Notes under the pieces: model-generated
Database searches by the model: none
What the model saw: the letters and a program-made list of their open reading frames with translations, nothing else
Told to the model about the DNA's origin: nothing
In this document: piece after piece, positions 15,720 through 23,252 of the stretch
How the letters are laid out: each line of letters opens with the position of its first letter
Position numbering within the stretch: position 1 is the stretch's first letter
Position numbers and translations under genes: made by a program
Assembly: GCA_002699025.1 (NCBI GenBank)
Contig: PABA01000218.1
Coordinates: 1 to 34,990 of the forward strand
Direction: 5' to 3'
DNA: 34,990 nucleotides
From: Sandaracinus sp.
Lineage (GTDB): Bacteria; Myxococcota_A; Polyangia; Polyangiales; Houyiibacteriaceae

Positions 15720-16031
15720 GCTGCCGCTTGGGCTCCAGCTGCCGCTCTTGCTCCGGCTTTCGCTTGGGCTCTAGCTGCCGCTCTTGCTCCGGCTGCCGCT
15801 CTTGCTCCGGCTGTCGCTCTTGCTCCGGCTGCCACTCTTGCTCCAGCTGCCACTCTTGCTCGAGCTGCCGCTCTTGCTCCGGCTGCCGCTCTTGCTCCGG
15901 CTGCCGCTCTTGCTCCGGCTGCCGCTCTTGCTCGAGCTGCCGCTCTTGCTCGAGCTGCCGCTCTTGCTCGAGCTGTCGCTCTTGGCCCAGCTGCCGCTCT
16001 TGCTCGAGCTGCCGCCGCCGCTCTTGCTCCG
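15720..16031. repeat. 18-bp minisatellite, 16 contiguous units plus one lengthened unit
   Basis: Consensus GCTGCCGCTCTTGCTCCG. Sixteen units run without any length change from 15720 to 16007, with only substitutions (such as CCG to CGA or CCA at the end). A seventeenth unit carries a 6-bp insertion, and the array then decays into GCTCCG. It begins 31 bp downstream of the stop of the minus-strand EamA gene. All frames on both strands are open because the period is a multiple of three (one minus frame reads EQERQP), but no start codon or signal supports translation. Confidence 0.92.
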
Positions 16032-16061
16032 GCCGCCGCTCCGGCTCCCGCTCCCCCACCC

Positions 16062-16919
16062 CTACAGCTGCAGCGACGTCCCCACGATCATCGCCCCCAC
16101 CGCGCCGATCTTCCGCCCGTTCACCGGCTCCCCGAAGAGCAGCCGCCCGAGCACCACGGACGCGGTCAGGCCTACGGCGCGTTTCAGCGTCTCGATCACG
16201 GGGACCAGCTCGCTCGCGAAGGAGAGGAGCTGGAAGCCGAGCGCCGCGGCGGCGAAGAGGACGGCCAGGCCGTAGAGCCCCGGCGCCTCCCGGAGGTGGC
16301 CGAGCGCGCCGAGCTCGCGCCGCGCGGCGAGGAGCGCGAGGAGGACCACGCCGGTGCCTGCGTTCAAGAGGCCCGCGTGCACGGCGGGGGTCGCGTGGTC
16401 GAGGCAGAGCTTGTCGAGGTTGCCGGTCACGGCCCAGATGGCGGCCACCCCGATCATCATCGCGCTCCCGGGCTCCTCCCGCAGCCCCCGCCAGAGCCCG
16501 CCGCGATGCAAGAAGAGCGCGCCCGCGACGACCGCTCCGATCCCCGCCCCCTGCCGCGCGCTCGGGAGCTCGCCGAGGAGGAGGGCCGAGCCGGCCACGG
16601 CGAAGACGGGGGTGAGCGCGAGGAAGGGCACGGTCAGGCTCAGCGGCGAGACCTGCACGGCGCGCACGAAGAGCAGGTTCGCGCCGATCTGGAGGAGCAG
16701 CGTCGCCACGCCGGGCAGCACCCAGCCGACCTCGAGCCGCGTCTCGCTCAGCGCGATCCAGCCCCCGAAGAAGGGGAGCTGGCCGAGCGTGAGCAGGACC
16801 ACGAGGGCCACGGGGCCGCTCCAGGCACCGTCGAAGCGCGCCGTGAGCTGCTTCCGCACGGCGTCGAGGCCCGCGAAGGCGAGCGCCGCGACGAAGCCGT
16901 AGGCGAGCCCGAGGCTCAC
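16062..16919 (-). CDS. EamA/DMT-superfamily transporter
   Basis: 285 residues, about ten hydrophobic helices in two halves (about 1-137 and 150-285), the two-EamA-domain arrangement of drug/metabolite transporters. The second half ends with the usual GEPVNGRKIGAVGAMIVG signature just before the last helix. The start is GTG at 16919, preceded by a purine-rich GGGAGCGGGGGC that can serve as a Shine-Dalgarno site. The substrate cannot be predicted. It diverges from the fusion enzyme at 16970 with only 50 bp between them, so the promoters must overlap. Confidence 0.9.
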   Translation of the reverse strand: MSLGLAYGFVAALAFAGLDAVRKQLTARFDGAWSGPVALVVLLTLGQLPFFGGWIALSETRLEVGWVLPGVATLLLQIGANLLFVRAVQVSPLSLTVPFLALTPVFAVAGSALLLGELPSARQGAGIGAVVAGALFLHRGGLWRGLREEPGSAMMIGVAAIWAVTGNLDKLCLDHATPAVHAGLLNAGTGVVLLALLAARRELGALGHLREAPGLYGLAVLFAAAALGFQLLSFASELVPVIETLKRAVGLTASVVLGRLLFGEPVNGRKIGAVGAMIVGTSLQL

Positions 16920-16956
16920 GCCCCCGCTCCCGCTTCGCCGCCGCGGCGCCGGCTGC

Positions 16957-16962
16957 TACGGT
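16957..16962 (+). promoter_or_regulatory. Candidate -10 box TACGGT for the fusion enzyme
   Basis: TACGGT lies 7 nt before the GTG at 16970, with no Shine-Dalgarno sequence. The spacing equals that at 269-274 and 3683-3688. Confidence 0.45.
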
Positions 16963-16969
16963 CGACCCC

Positions 16970-19966
16970 GTGACCCAAGGCAACGACGGGCCCGGCCCGA
17001 AGCGGCCGAGTCGCTGGCAGCGCCGCCTGCAGCGCCTCAGCCTCGGCGCGCGCAACGCCCTCGAGATCGCCCGCTTCGGGCGCCTCACGGAGCCCTACCA
17101 GGCGCCCTTCCACGTCCACCATCAAGAGCGCACCTTCCGCCTGCGCCGCTACGACGGCCAGTCGCCGGTGGACCCGATCCCCGAGCCGATCCTCCTGGTG
17201 CCGCCGCTCATGGTCGCCAGCGAGGTCTACGACATCTCGGCCGAGATCAGCGCCGTCAGCGTGCTCCTCCGCGCGGGCGTCGACGTCTGGCTCTGCGACT
17301 TCGGGGCGCCGGAGCGCGAAGAGGGCGGCATGGAGCGCACGCTCGACGATCACGTGCGCGCCGTCAGCCGCGCCGTCGATCTCGTCGCCGAGGCCACGGG
17401 CCAGAACGTGCACCTCGCCGGCTACTCGCAGGGCGGCATGTTCTGCTACCAGGCCGCCGCCTACCGCCGCTCCCATGGCCTCGCCTCGGTCATCACCTTC
17501 GGTAGCCCCGTCGACATCCACCGCAACCTCCCGAACGTCGGCGAGGGCGCGGCCGAGCAGCTCATCCGCGCGCTCGAGTCGGTCATCAGCAAGCCCCTCG
17601 AGGAAGTGGAGGGTCTCCCGGGCTTTCTGACCAGCACCGGCTTCAAGGTGCTCAGCCTCCGCAAGGAGGTCGGCCAGCTCGTCGACTTCGTCACCAAGCT
17701 CCACGACCGGCAGGCGCTCGAGAAGCGCGAGAGCCGGCGCCGCTTCCTCGGCGGCGAGGGCTTCGTGGCCTGGCCGGGGCCGGCGCTCCGCAAGTTCATC
17801 GACGAGTTCATCGTCCACAACCGCATGATCAGCGGCGGCTTCGTGATCGACGGGCGCACCGTGACCCTCGCCGACATCACCTGCCCGGTGCTCTACTTCG
17901 TCGGTCAGCGCGACGACATCGCGCGCCCCCAGAGCGTGCAGGCGGTGCAGCGCGCGATCCCGGACGGGGAGCTCTTCGAGGTGGGGATCCCGGCGGGGCA
18001 TTTCGGGCTCGTCGTCGGCAGCAAGGCGCTGGCGCAGACCTGGCCGACGGTGATCGAGTGGATGCGCTGGCGCCAGGGGACGGGCGAGCGACCGCTCCGG
18101 CTCCGGGACGAGGCGCAGACGGAGCCGCTCGAGGATCCGGAGGTCGCCGCCTTCGGGGAGATCGACGTGGACCTCGAGCTCTTCGTCGACGCCGTGACGG
18201 ATACGGTCGGCGCGCTCTGGAACCGCTTCGGGCAGTGGGTGGACGACGCGGGCGACGCGGCCAAGAGCCTCCGCTTCCAGCTCCCGCGGCTCGGGCAGCT
18301 CGAGCGCCTCGACGCCGGCACGCGCGTGAGCGTGGGGCGCACGCTGGGCGAGCGGGCGAGCGAGGGGCCGGACCGCACCTTCTTCCTCTGGCGGAGCCGC
18401 GCCTTCACCTTCGGCGACGCGGACCGGCGCGTGGACGCGATCGTGAAGGGCTTCTGGCGCTGCGGCGTGCGGCCCGGGGACAAGGTCGGCGTGCTCATGG
18501 GCGCGCGGCCCAGCCTGCTCACGGCGGTGACGGCCCTCAACCGGCTCGGCGCCGTGACCGTGCTGCTCCGGCCGACGGACTCGGAGGCGCACCTGAAGGA
18601 GGCGCTCCGGCTCGGGCAGGCGGGGGCCTGCGTGGCCGACCCGGAGCATGCGGAGGCGCTCCGGCGCGTGCACGCGGGCGACGTGCTCGTCCTCGGCGGC
18701 GGCGGGCCCGAGCGCGCGGTCGGCGCCGTGGACGTGATCGACATGGAGGCCATCGACCCGGACGAGGTGCGGCTCCCGGCGGACTTCGAGCCGAACCCGG
18801 GGCGCGCCAAGGACCTGGCGATGATCCTCTTCGGCGCGGCGCGCGCGGGCGGGGGGCTCCGGGCCATCCGCATCACGAACGGGCGCTGGGCCTTCTCGGC
18901 GCTCGGCGCGGCGGCGGCATGCACGCTCACGCCCGACGACACGGTCTACGCGGCCCTGCCGCTCCACCAGGCGGGCGGCATGCTGGTGACGGTCGGCGCG
19001 GCGCTGGTCGGCGGGGCGCGGCTCGCGCTCGCGGACGGCATCCAGGGGGGCGGCTTTCCGCCGGGGCTGGCCGACGACCCGGCGCCCTTCTGGCGCGAGG
19101 TGCGCCGCTATGGGGCGACGGTGGTCTTCTACGCGGGCGAGATGTGCCGCTCGCTGGTGAACGCGCCTTTCCATCCGGCGGACGCGACGACGCCCGTGCG
19201 CCTCTTCGCCGGCAGCGGCATGAAGCCGGCCGTCTGGCAGGCCATCGAGGACCGCTTCGACTCGGGTGTGCTCGAGTTCTACGCGAGCTCGGAGGCGAAC
19301 GCGGTGCTCGCGAACGCCTCGGGCACGAAGGTGGGCTCGGTGGGGCGGCCGCTCCCGGGCAGCGCGGACATGGCGCTGGTGGCCTGGGACTTCGCGAACG
19401 GCGCGCTGCGGCGCGACGGAGACGGGCGCGGGCGGCGCGTGGAGGTCGGGCGGCCGGGCGTCTTGATCTCGCGCCTCGACGAGACGCATCCGGGCTTCCA
19501 CGGCGGCGATGGGGGCGAGCGCGTGGCGCGCGACGTCTTCGCGGAGGGCGACCGCTGGTGGATCAGCGGAGACGTGCTCGAGGTGGACGCGGACGGCGAC
19601 CACTGGTTTCGCGGGCGCCTCTCGGAGGTCCTGATGCGTGAGGGGCAGCCGGTCTTCGCGCGGGACGCGGAGGTGGCGCTGGACGCGGCCGAGGGCGTGG
19701 CCATCGCGGTGGTCTTCCCGCGGGAGGGGAAGCTGGCGGCGGTGGTGGTGCCGGCGCGCGGCGCGACCCTGGACGCTGGGGTGCTCTCGACGGCCCTGGC
19801 GGACCTGCCGGCCGCGCGGCATCCGGACGAGGTGGCGGTCGTGGCGGCGGAGGCGATCCCGCTGACGGACGGCTATCGGCCGCTGAAGGGGGAGCTCCGG
19901 TCGCGCTGGGGCGTGGCGTTCCAGCCGACCTTCGCGCGCCGCGGGAGCGCCTGGGGCGCGGCGTGA
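16970..19966 (+). CDS. Fusion: PhaC-like alpha/beta hydrolase plus acyl-CoA-synthetase-like (AMP-binding) domain
   Basis: 998 residues, GTG start. Residues about 20-370 form an alpha/beta hydrolase like class III PHA synthase: nucleophile motif GYSQGG (Ser153, where PHA synthases have Cys), acid at Asp315/316 (GQRDD) and His344 (PAGHFG). Residues about 455-990 have the layout of FATP-type acyl-CoA synthetases: GVRPGDKVGVLM, EFYASSEAN (769-777), SGDVLEVDADGDHWFRGR (866-883) and a late Lys973 in RPLKGE. The adenylation P-loop, normally T-S-G-T-T-G-x-P-K, reads ILFGAARAGGGL (619-630), so ATP-dependent acyl activation is doubtful. Fusions of this length are known in actinobacteria, annotated as acyl-CoA synthetase. 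A role in lipid or polyester metabolism is inferred. No other lipid genes are adjacent. Confidence 0.88.
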   Translation: MTQGNDGPGPKRPSRWQRRLQRLSLGARNALEIARFGRLTEPYQAPFHVHHQERTFRLRRYDGQSPVDPIPEPILLVPPLMVASEVYDISAEISAVSVLLRAGVDVWLCDFGAPEREEGGMERTLDDHVRAVSRAVDLVAEATGQNVHLAGYSQGGMFCYQAAAYRRSHGLASVITFGSPVDIHRNLPNVGEGAAEQLIRALESVISKPLEEVEGLPGFLTSTGFKVLSLRKEVGQLVDFVTKLHDRQALEKRESRRRFLGGEGFVAWPGPALRKFIDEFIVHNRMISGGFVIDGRTVTLADITCPVLYFVGQRDDIARPQSVQAVQRAIPDGELFEVGIPAGHFGLVVGSKALAQTWPTVIEWMRWRQGTGERPLRLRDEAQTEPLEDPEVAAFGEIDVDLELFVDAVTDTVGALWNRFGQWVDDAGDAAKSLRFQLPRLGQLERLDAGTRVSVGRTLGERASEGPDRTFFLWRSRAFTFGDADRRVDAIVKGFWRCGVRPGDKVGVLMGARPSLLTAVTALNRLGAVTVLLRPTDSEAHLKEALRLGQAGACVADPEHAEALRRVHAGDVLVLGGGGPERAVGAVDVIDMEAIDPDEVRLPADFEPNPGRAKDLAMILFGAARAGGGLRAIRITNGRWAFSALGAAAACTLTPDDTVYAALPLHQAGGMLVTVGAALVGGARLALADGIQGGGFPPGLADDPAPFWREVRRYGATVVFYAGEMCRSLVNAPFHPADATTPVRLFAGSGMKPAVWQAIEDRFDSGVLEFYASSEANAVLANASGTKVGSVGRPLPGSADMALVAWDFANGALRRDGDGRGRRVEVGRPGVLISRLDETHPGFHGGDGGERVARDVFAEGDRWWISGDVLEVDADGDHWFRGRLSEVLMREGQPVFARDAEVALDAAEGVAIAVVFPREGKLAAVVVPARGATLDAGVLSTALADLPAARHPDEVAVVAAEAIPLTDGYRPLKGELRSRWGVAFQPTFARRGSAWGAA

Positions 19967-19980
19967 GGAGAGGTGGCCGG

Positions 19981-20112
19981 GCCGCGGCCGCATCGTGAGC
20001 GCCAGTGTCAGCGCCGCGGCCGCATCATGAGCGACGGCGTCAGCCGTCGCTCCAGCGTCCGCCATGAGCTCAGCGCCTCAGCTGTAGCTCGGCGTCTCAG
20101 CCGTCGCTCCAG
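19981..20112. repeat. Repeat/hairpin block between convergent genes
   Basis: A 31-bp unit beginning GCCGCGGCCGCATC at 19981 recurs at 20013. The 15-base CAGCCGTCGCTCCAG occurs at 20041-20055 and 20098-20112. The last copy ends at the stop codon of the minus-strand TPR gene. The block fills most of the 146-bp convergent gap and contains the hairpin at 20029-20052. Confidence 0.75.
20029..20052. terminator. Bidirectional hairpin between convergent genes
   Basis: GAGCGACGGC and GCCGTCGCTC form a perfect 10-bp stem with a GTCA loop. It lies between the stops at 19966 (plus) and 20113 (minus). There is no T-run, so intrinsic termination would be weak. Confidence 0.5.
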
Positions 20113-21240
20113 CTAGTTCGTCGATTGTCCGAGGGCGTCCAGGCGGTCGCGGGCGCGGACGGCGCCGTGCGCGTAGGCGGGGTCGCCCTCGACCAGGTTG
20201 AGGAAGGTGCGCAGCGCGCGGGCGGCCTCGTCGAGGTCGCGGCGATCGCGCGGCTCTTCCTGCAGCAGCACCGCGAGGTCGAACCAGGCCTCGGGTCGGT
20301 CCGGCGCCACCTCGATGGCGCGGAGGTACGAGGCGCGCGCTTCGTCTGCGCGGCCCAGGGCCCGGAGCGCGATGCCGCGGACGACGAGGGCGTCGTAGCT
20401 CGCCGGGTCCTGCGCGAGGGCGCCGCGGGAGAGGCGCTCGGCCTCCTCGTAGTCGCGGTGGGCGAGGGCGACCTGGCCGTGGCGCAGCCAGGCGTCGATG
20501 AGGCCCGGGTCCAGCTCGCGCGCGCGCTCGAGGCTCTGGAGACCCTCGGGGAGGCGGCCGCGGGCGAGGTCCGCGAGGCCGCAGCCGTGCCAGCTCGCCG
20601 CGCGCCGCGGGTCCACGTGCAGGGCCTGGCGGCAGGCCAGGGCGGCGAGCTCGGGCTCCCCGGCGGCCAGGTGGGCGCGGGTGAGCGCGTCGAAGGCGCG
20701 GGCCCGTTCGGCGCCGGTGGCCAGGGCGAGCGCGTCCCGGGCCGCGGCGGTCGCGTCGGCCCCGCGGCCGAGCTCCCCGAGGAGCCGCGCCTGCGCGAGG
20801 GGGGCCTCGACGCAGCGCGGGTGTGCGCGGCGGGTGGCGCGAAGCTGGGCTTCGGCGGCGGGGGCGTTGCCGAGGGTCCGGAGGGCGGCGGCGAGCTGGA
20901 CGCGCGGGAGGCAGGCGTCCGCCTCGCGAAGGCTCGCCGCGAGGAGGGCGCGGGCTCTCGCGGGGGCCTCGCAAGCCAGCGCCGCGCGGCCGGCCCGCGC
21001 GAGCCTCGCGGCCCCCTCGGGGGGCGCCTCGGCCAGCCGCTCCAGCAGGGCGGGGCAGCGCGCCGGGTCCTCGTCGCTCTCCCAGAGCGCGAGGAGCGCC
21101 TCGGTCGGCGCCCCCGGATCCGCGTCGGGCAGCGCGGGCGCGCTGGGCGGGGCCGCCGTCACCGGAGCGGCCGTCACCGGAGCGGCTTGCGCGCCGCCGC
21201 AGGCGCCGAGGCAGAGCAAGAGCGGGAGAACGAAGCGCAC
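20113..21240 (-). CDS. TPR-repeat lipoprotein
   Basis: 375 residues, GTG start at 21240; the nearby ATG at 21253 is out of frame. A short signal ends in lipobox LGAC (Cys14). A 15-bp repeat then codes AAPVT twice. From about residue 45 the protein is a run of tetratricopeptide-like helix pairs, clearest at about 165-345 (AWLRHGQVALAHRDYEEAERLSRGALAQ, ALVVRGIALRALGRADEARASYLRAIEVAPDRPEAWFDLAVLL). TPR lipoproteins in myxobacteria serve as assembly or pilotin-like factors at the outer membrane, but nothing here identifies the partner. No operon partner is evident; upstream lie degenerate copies of the Rieske gene tail. Confidence 0.88.
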   Translation of the reverse strand: MRFVLPLLLCLGACGGAQAAPVTAAPVTAAPPSAPALPDADPGAPTEALLALWESDEDPARCPALLERLAEAPPEGAARLARAGRAALACEAPARARALLAASLREADACLPRVQLAAALRTLGNAPAAEAQLRATRRAHPRCVEAPLAQARLLGELGRGADATAAARDALALATGAERARAFDALTRAHLAAGEPELAALACRQALHVDPRRAASWHGCGLADLARGRLPEGLQSLERARELDPGLIDAWLRHGQVALAHRDYEEAERLSRGALAQDPASYDALVVRGIALRALGRADEARASYLRAIEVAPDRPEAWFDLAVLLQEEPRDRRDLDEAARALRTFLNLVEGDPAYAHGAVRARDRLDALGQSTN

Positions 21241-21370
21241 GGCGTCGTTTCATGGACCCCCGAGCGCGCCGTTTCTTGGGCGTGGGGGCGAGGCGCGGCG
21301 TCCCCGGGTCGGACGCAGCGGTCGGGCACGGGGCTGGGGACGCGGCCAGCGAGCACCCGGTGGGCGCGCT

Positions 21371-21594
21371 GGGGCGCCGGGCGGCGGGACGACGTAGACG
21401 CTTCCCGGCGCACCTCGACGGTGTCTGGGCGAAGTCCTCCTGCCCCCGCCGACCAAGCGCCAGGCCGTGCGGTCGCGGCTCAGTCGACGACGGGCGGCAG
21501 GACCACGTAGACGCTTCCCGGCGCACCTCGACGGTGTCCGGGCGAAGCCCCCCCGCAGCCGCCGACCAAGCGCCAGGCCCGACGCGGTCGCGGC
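21371..21594 (-). pseudogene. Two degenerate tandem copies of the 3' end of the Rieske gene
   Basis: Two units of about 113 bp (anchor ACGTAGACG at 21392 and 21505) are about 90% identical by eye. The second abuts the true gene end, whose matching anchor ACGTACACG is at 21620. On the minus strand the middle copy still reads VYVVLPPVVD-stop against VYVVPPPVGD-stop in the intact gene. Upstream of that it carries DTVEV against DAVEV, separated by a 7-bp deletion that breaks the frame. Homology to the gene covers about 50-70 bp of each unit; the rest (GACCAAGCGCCAGGC) is particular to the repeats. They are not expected to be translated. Together with flanks they fill the 354-bp gap 21241-21594. 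Confidence 0.75.
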
Positions 21595-21966
21595 TCAGTC
21601 GCCGACGGGCGGCGGCACCACGTACACGACGCCGTCCTCCTCGAGCACCTCGACGGCGTCGAGCGCGTCGCCGGAGCAGGGGCCCTCGATGCAGTAGCCG
21701 TCGTGGAGGCGGAACTTCGCGCCGTGCGTGCCGCAGAAGAGGTGGGCGCCGTGCTCGTCGAAGAACTCGCGGCTGCCGCCGTCGATGGGGATCGGCAGGT
21801 GCTTGCAGAGGTTCACCCAGCAGCGGACGTCGCCGCGCCCGTCGATGAGCACGAGCCCCTCGCGGGGGAGCCCGTGGCGATCCTTGCCGAGGGCCACGAC
21901 CTTCACCAGGCCAGGCCGAAGCTCTTCCCGTGGGCAGACCCGCACGCGCTCGCTCACCTCGCTCAC
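21595..21966 (-). CDS. Rieske [2Fe-2S] domain protein
   Basis: 123 residues, GTG start. The cluster-binding motif is complete: C54-x-H56 in LCKH and C78-x-x-H81 in FCGTH, separated by 21 residues, slightly longer than the usual 15-17. The length is that of a stand-alone Rieske ferredoxin, as used to feed electrons to ring-hydroxylating oxygenases, or a related small redox protein. No signal peptide is seen, so it is cytoplasmic. Its GTG overlaps the upstream TGA (GTGA, 21963-21966), and GGGAGG lies 6 nt before the start, so it is translationally coupled to the phosphoesterase. No oxygenase or reductase gene is nearby. The 3' end has been duplicated downstream (21371-21594). Confidence 0.88.
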   Translation of the reverse strand: MSEVSERVRVCPREELRPGLVKVVALGKDRHGLPREGLVLIDGRGDVRCWVNLCKHLPIPIDGGSREFFDEHGAHLFCGTHGAKFRLHDGYCIEGPCSGDALDAVEVLEEDGVVYVVPPPVGD

Positions 21967-22664
21967 TGCTTGCCTCCCGGGGGAGTGTAGACCGCCGCCG
22001 CCCGGACCTGCTCGAGGCGCATCTCCCCGCGCTCGAAGAGCGCCCCGCTGAGCCGGCCGCCGTAGCAGCAGCCCGTGTCGAGGCCGAGCGCGTGCGGGTG
22101 CTCCTGCAGCCCGCGGAGGGCGTCGTGCCCGAAGACCACGAGCTCCGGCCCCGGCCAGCGCGAGGCCCAGGGGGCGCCTCCTTCGACGCGCTTCGAGACG
22201 GTCCCGTCGTCCGCGATGCTGCGCATGTTCATCAGGTTCGCCGGCTCCTGGGCGTCGAGCGGTGTCGCCGGGTCCAGGCCGGCGTGGACGACGAGCACGT
22301 CGCGATCGGGCAGCAGCCCCTCGTAGCGCCGCCAGAGCGGGAGCGCCTCGAGGTAGGCCCAGTCGTCCTCCTCGAGCGCGTCGACGACCCCCTGGTGCGC
22401 CGGGCGCAGCTTCGGGGGCGGCTCGCCCGCGCGCACGGCTCGCCGCCAGCGGAGCACGTGCTCGTCGTGGTTGCCACGGACCGCGTCCGCGCCGGCGCCC
22501 CAGCCGCGCGCGAGCTCGACGACCCCCTTGGAGTCCGGGCCTTTGGCGACGAGGTCGCCGACCAGCACCAGCCGGTCCGCCACCGGGTCGAGCCCGCAGC
22601 GCGCGATGAGCGCCTCGAGCTCGCTGCGGCAGCCGTGGACGTCGCCGACGATCAGGGTCTTCAT
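21963..22664 (-). CDS. PPP-family metallophosphoesterase (ApaH/PrpE-like)
   Basis: 233 residues from the ATG at 22664; an in-frame ATG at 22679 adds five residues. All metal-binding motifs of the calcineurin-like family are present in order: GDVHG (near residue 8), GDLVAKGPDS (near 36), GNHDEH (near 64), VHAGLD (near 128) and FGHDA (near 180). The size and the CCYGG motif near the end match bacterial PPP phosphatases of the ApaH/PrpE group, which act on dinucleoside polyphosphates or phosphoproteins in the cytoplasm. It overlaps the Rieske gene by 4 bp, an unusual pairing. Upstream is a 588-bp divergent spacer filled with degenerate repeats. Confidence 0.9.
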   Translation of the reverse strand: MKTLIVGDVHGCRSELEALIARCGLDPVADRLVLVGDLVAKGPDSKGVVELARGWGAGADAVRGNHDEHVLRWRRAVRAGEPPPKLRPAHQGVVDALEEDDWAYLEALPLWRRYEGLLPDRDVLVVHAGLDPATPLDAQEPANLMNMRSIADDGTVSKRVEGGAPWASRWPGPELVVFGHDALRGLQEHPHALGLDTGCCYGGRLSGALFERGEMRLEQVRAAAVYTPPGGKQ

Positions 22665-22789
22665 CGGACGGGGGAGCATGGGGCCGGGGCGCGCCGGGCG
22701 CCACGTGGCTCGGGCTGCGGGGCGCGTCGAGGGGAGGGGCGGAGCGGGGGCGCACGCCGCTGGAACCCTGCCAGCCGGAGACCGAGCGG

Positions 22790-23110
22790 GGTCGCGAGCG
22801 TGGAGCTCGAGCCGTCATCGTGGAGCGCGAGCGGCCATCGTGGAGCGCGAACCGGGAGCGTGGAGCCCGAGATCGAGCGCGGACCTCGAGCGGGCAGTGT
22901 GGAGCCCAAGTGGGCAGCGGCGAGCCCAAACGGGCAGCGTGGAGCCCGAGCTCGAGCGCGGAGCCCAAGTGGGAGCGTGGAGCCCGAGCTCGAGCGCGAG
23001 CCCGAGCGGGGAGGCGTGCCCAGCCCTCGAGCCCCAGCGTGGAGCGCGAGCGGCGAGCCTCAGCTCGAGCGGCGTATCGGGAGCCCGAGCGACGAGCCAC
23101 CAGAAGCGAG
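22790..23110. repeat. Degenerate tandem array of about 20-bp GTGGAGC units in a divergent promoter region
   Basis: The plus strand repeats CGTGGAGC(C/G/T)CGAG with spacers of about 20 bp and multiples (for example near 22799, 22820, 22840, 22859, 22899, 22940 and 22977). Units alternate with GAGCTCGAGCG and CCCAAGTGGGCAG. The strand is strongly purine-biased. The array occupies the middle of the 588-bp gap 22665-23252 between the phosphoesterase (minus) and the Cys-rich lipoprotein (plus), and no gene is supported there. Confidence 0.75.
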
Positions 23111-23252
23111 CCGAAAGGGCGAGCGCGAGCCCTGGAAGTGAGCCCCGTTCGCCCAAGATGGTCGTTCGCGAGCACTTGCGCGCGCCCGGAGTCTGCTCAT
23201 CTTTCGCAACCGGCGCGGGGCTCGGTCGAGCACGCGCGCCGAGGTCTTCGTC

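Noticed and set aside
15720-16031. Possible CRISPR array
   Set aside because: Units are 18 bp, contiguous and without spacers, and no cas genes are present; it is a minisatellite.
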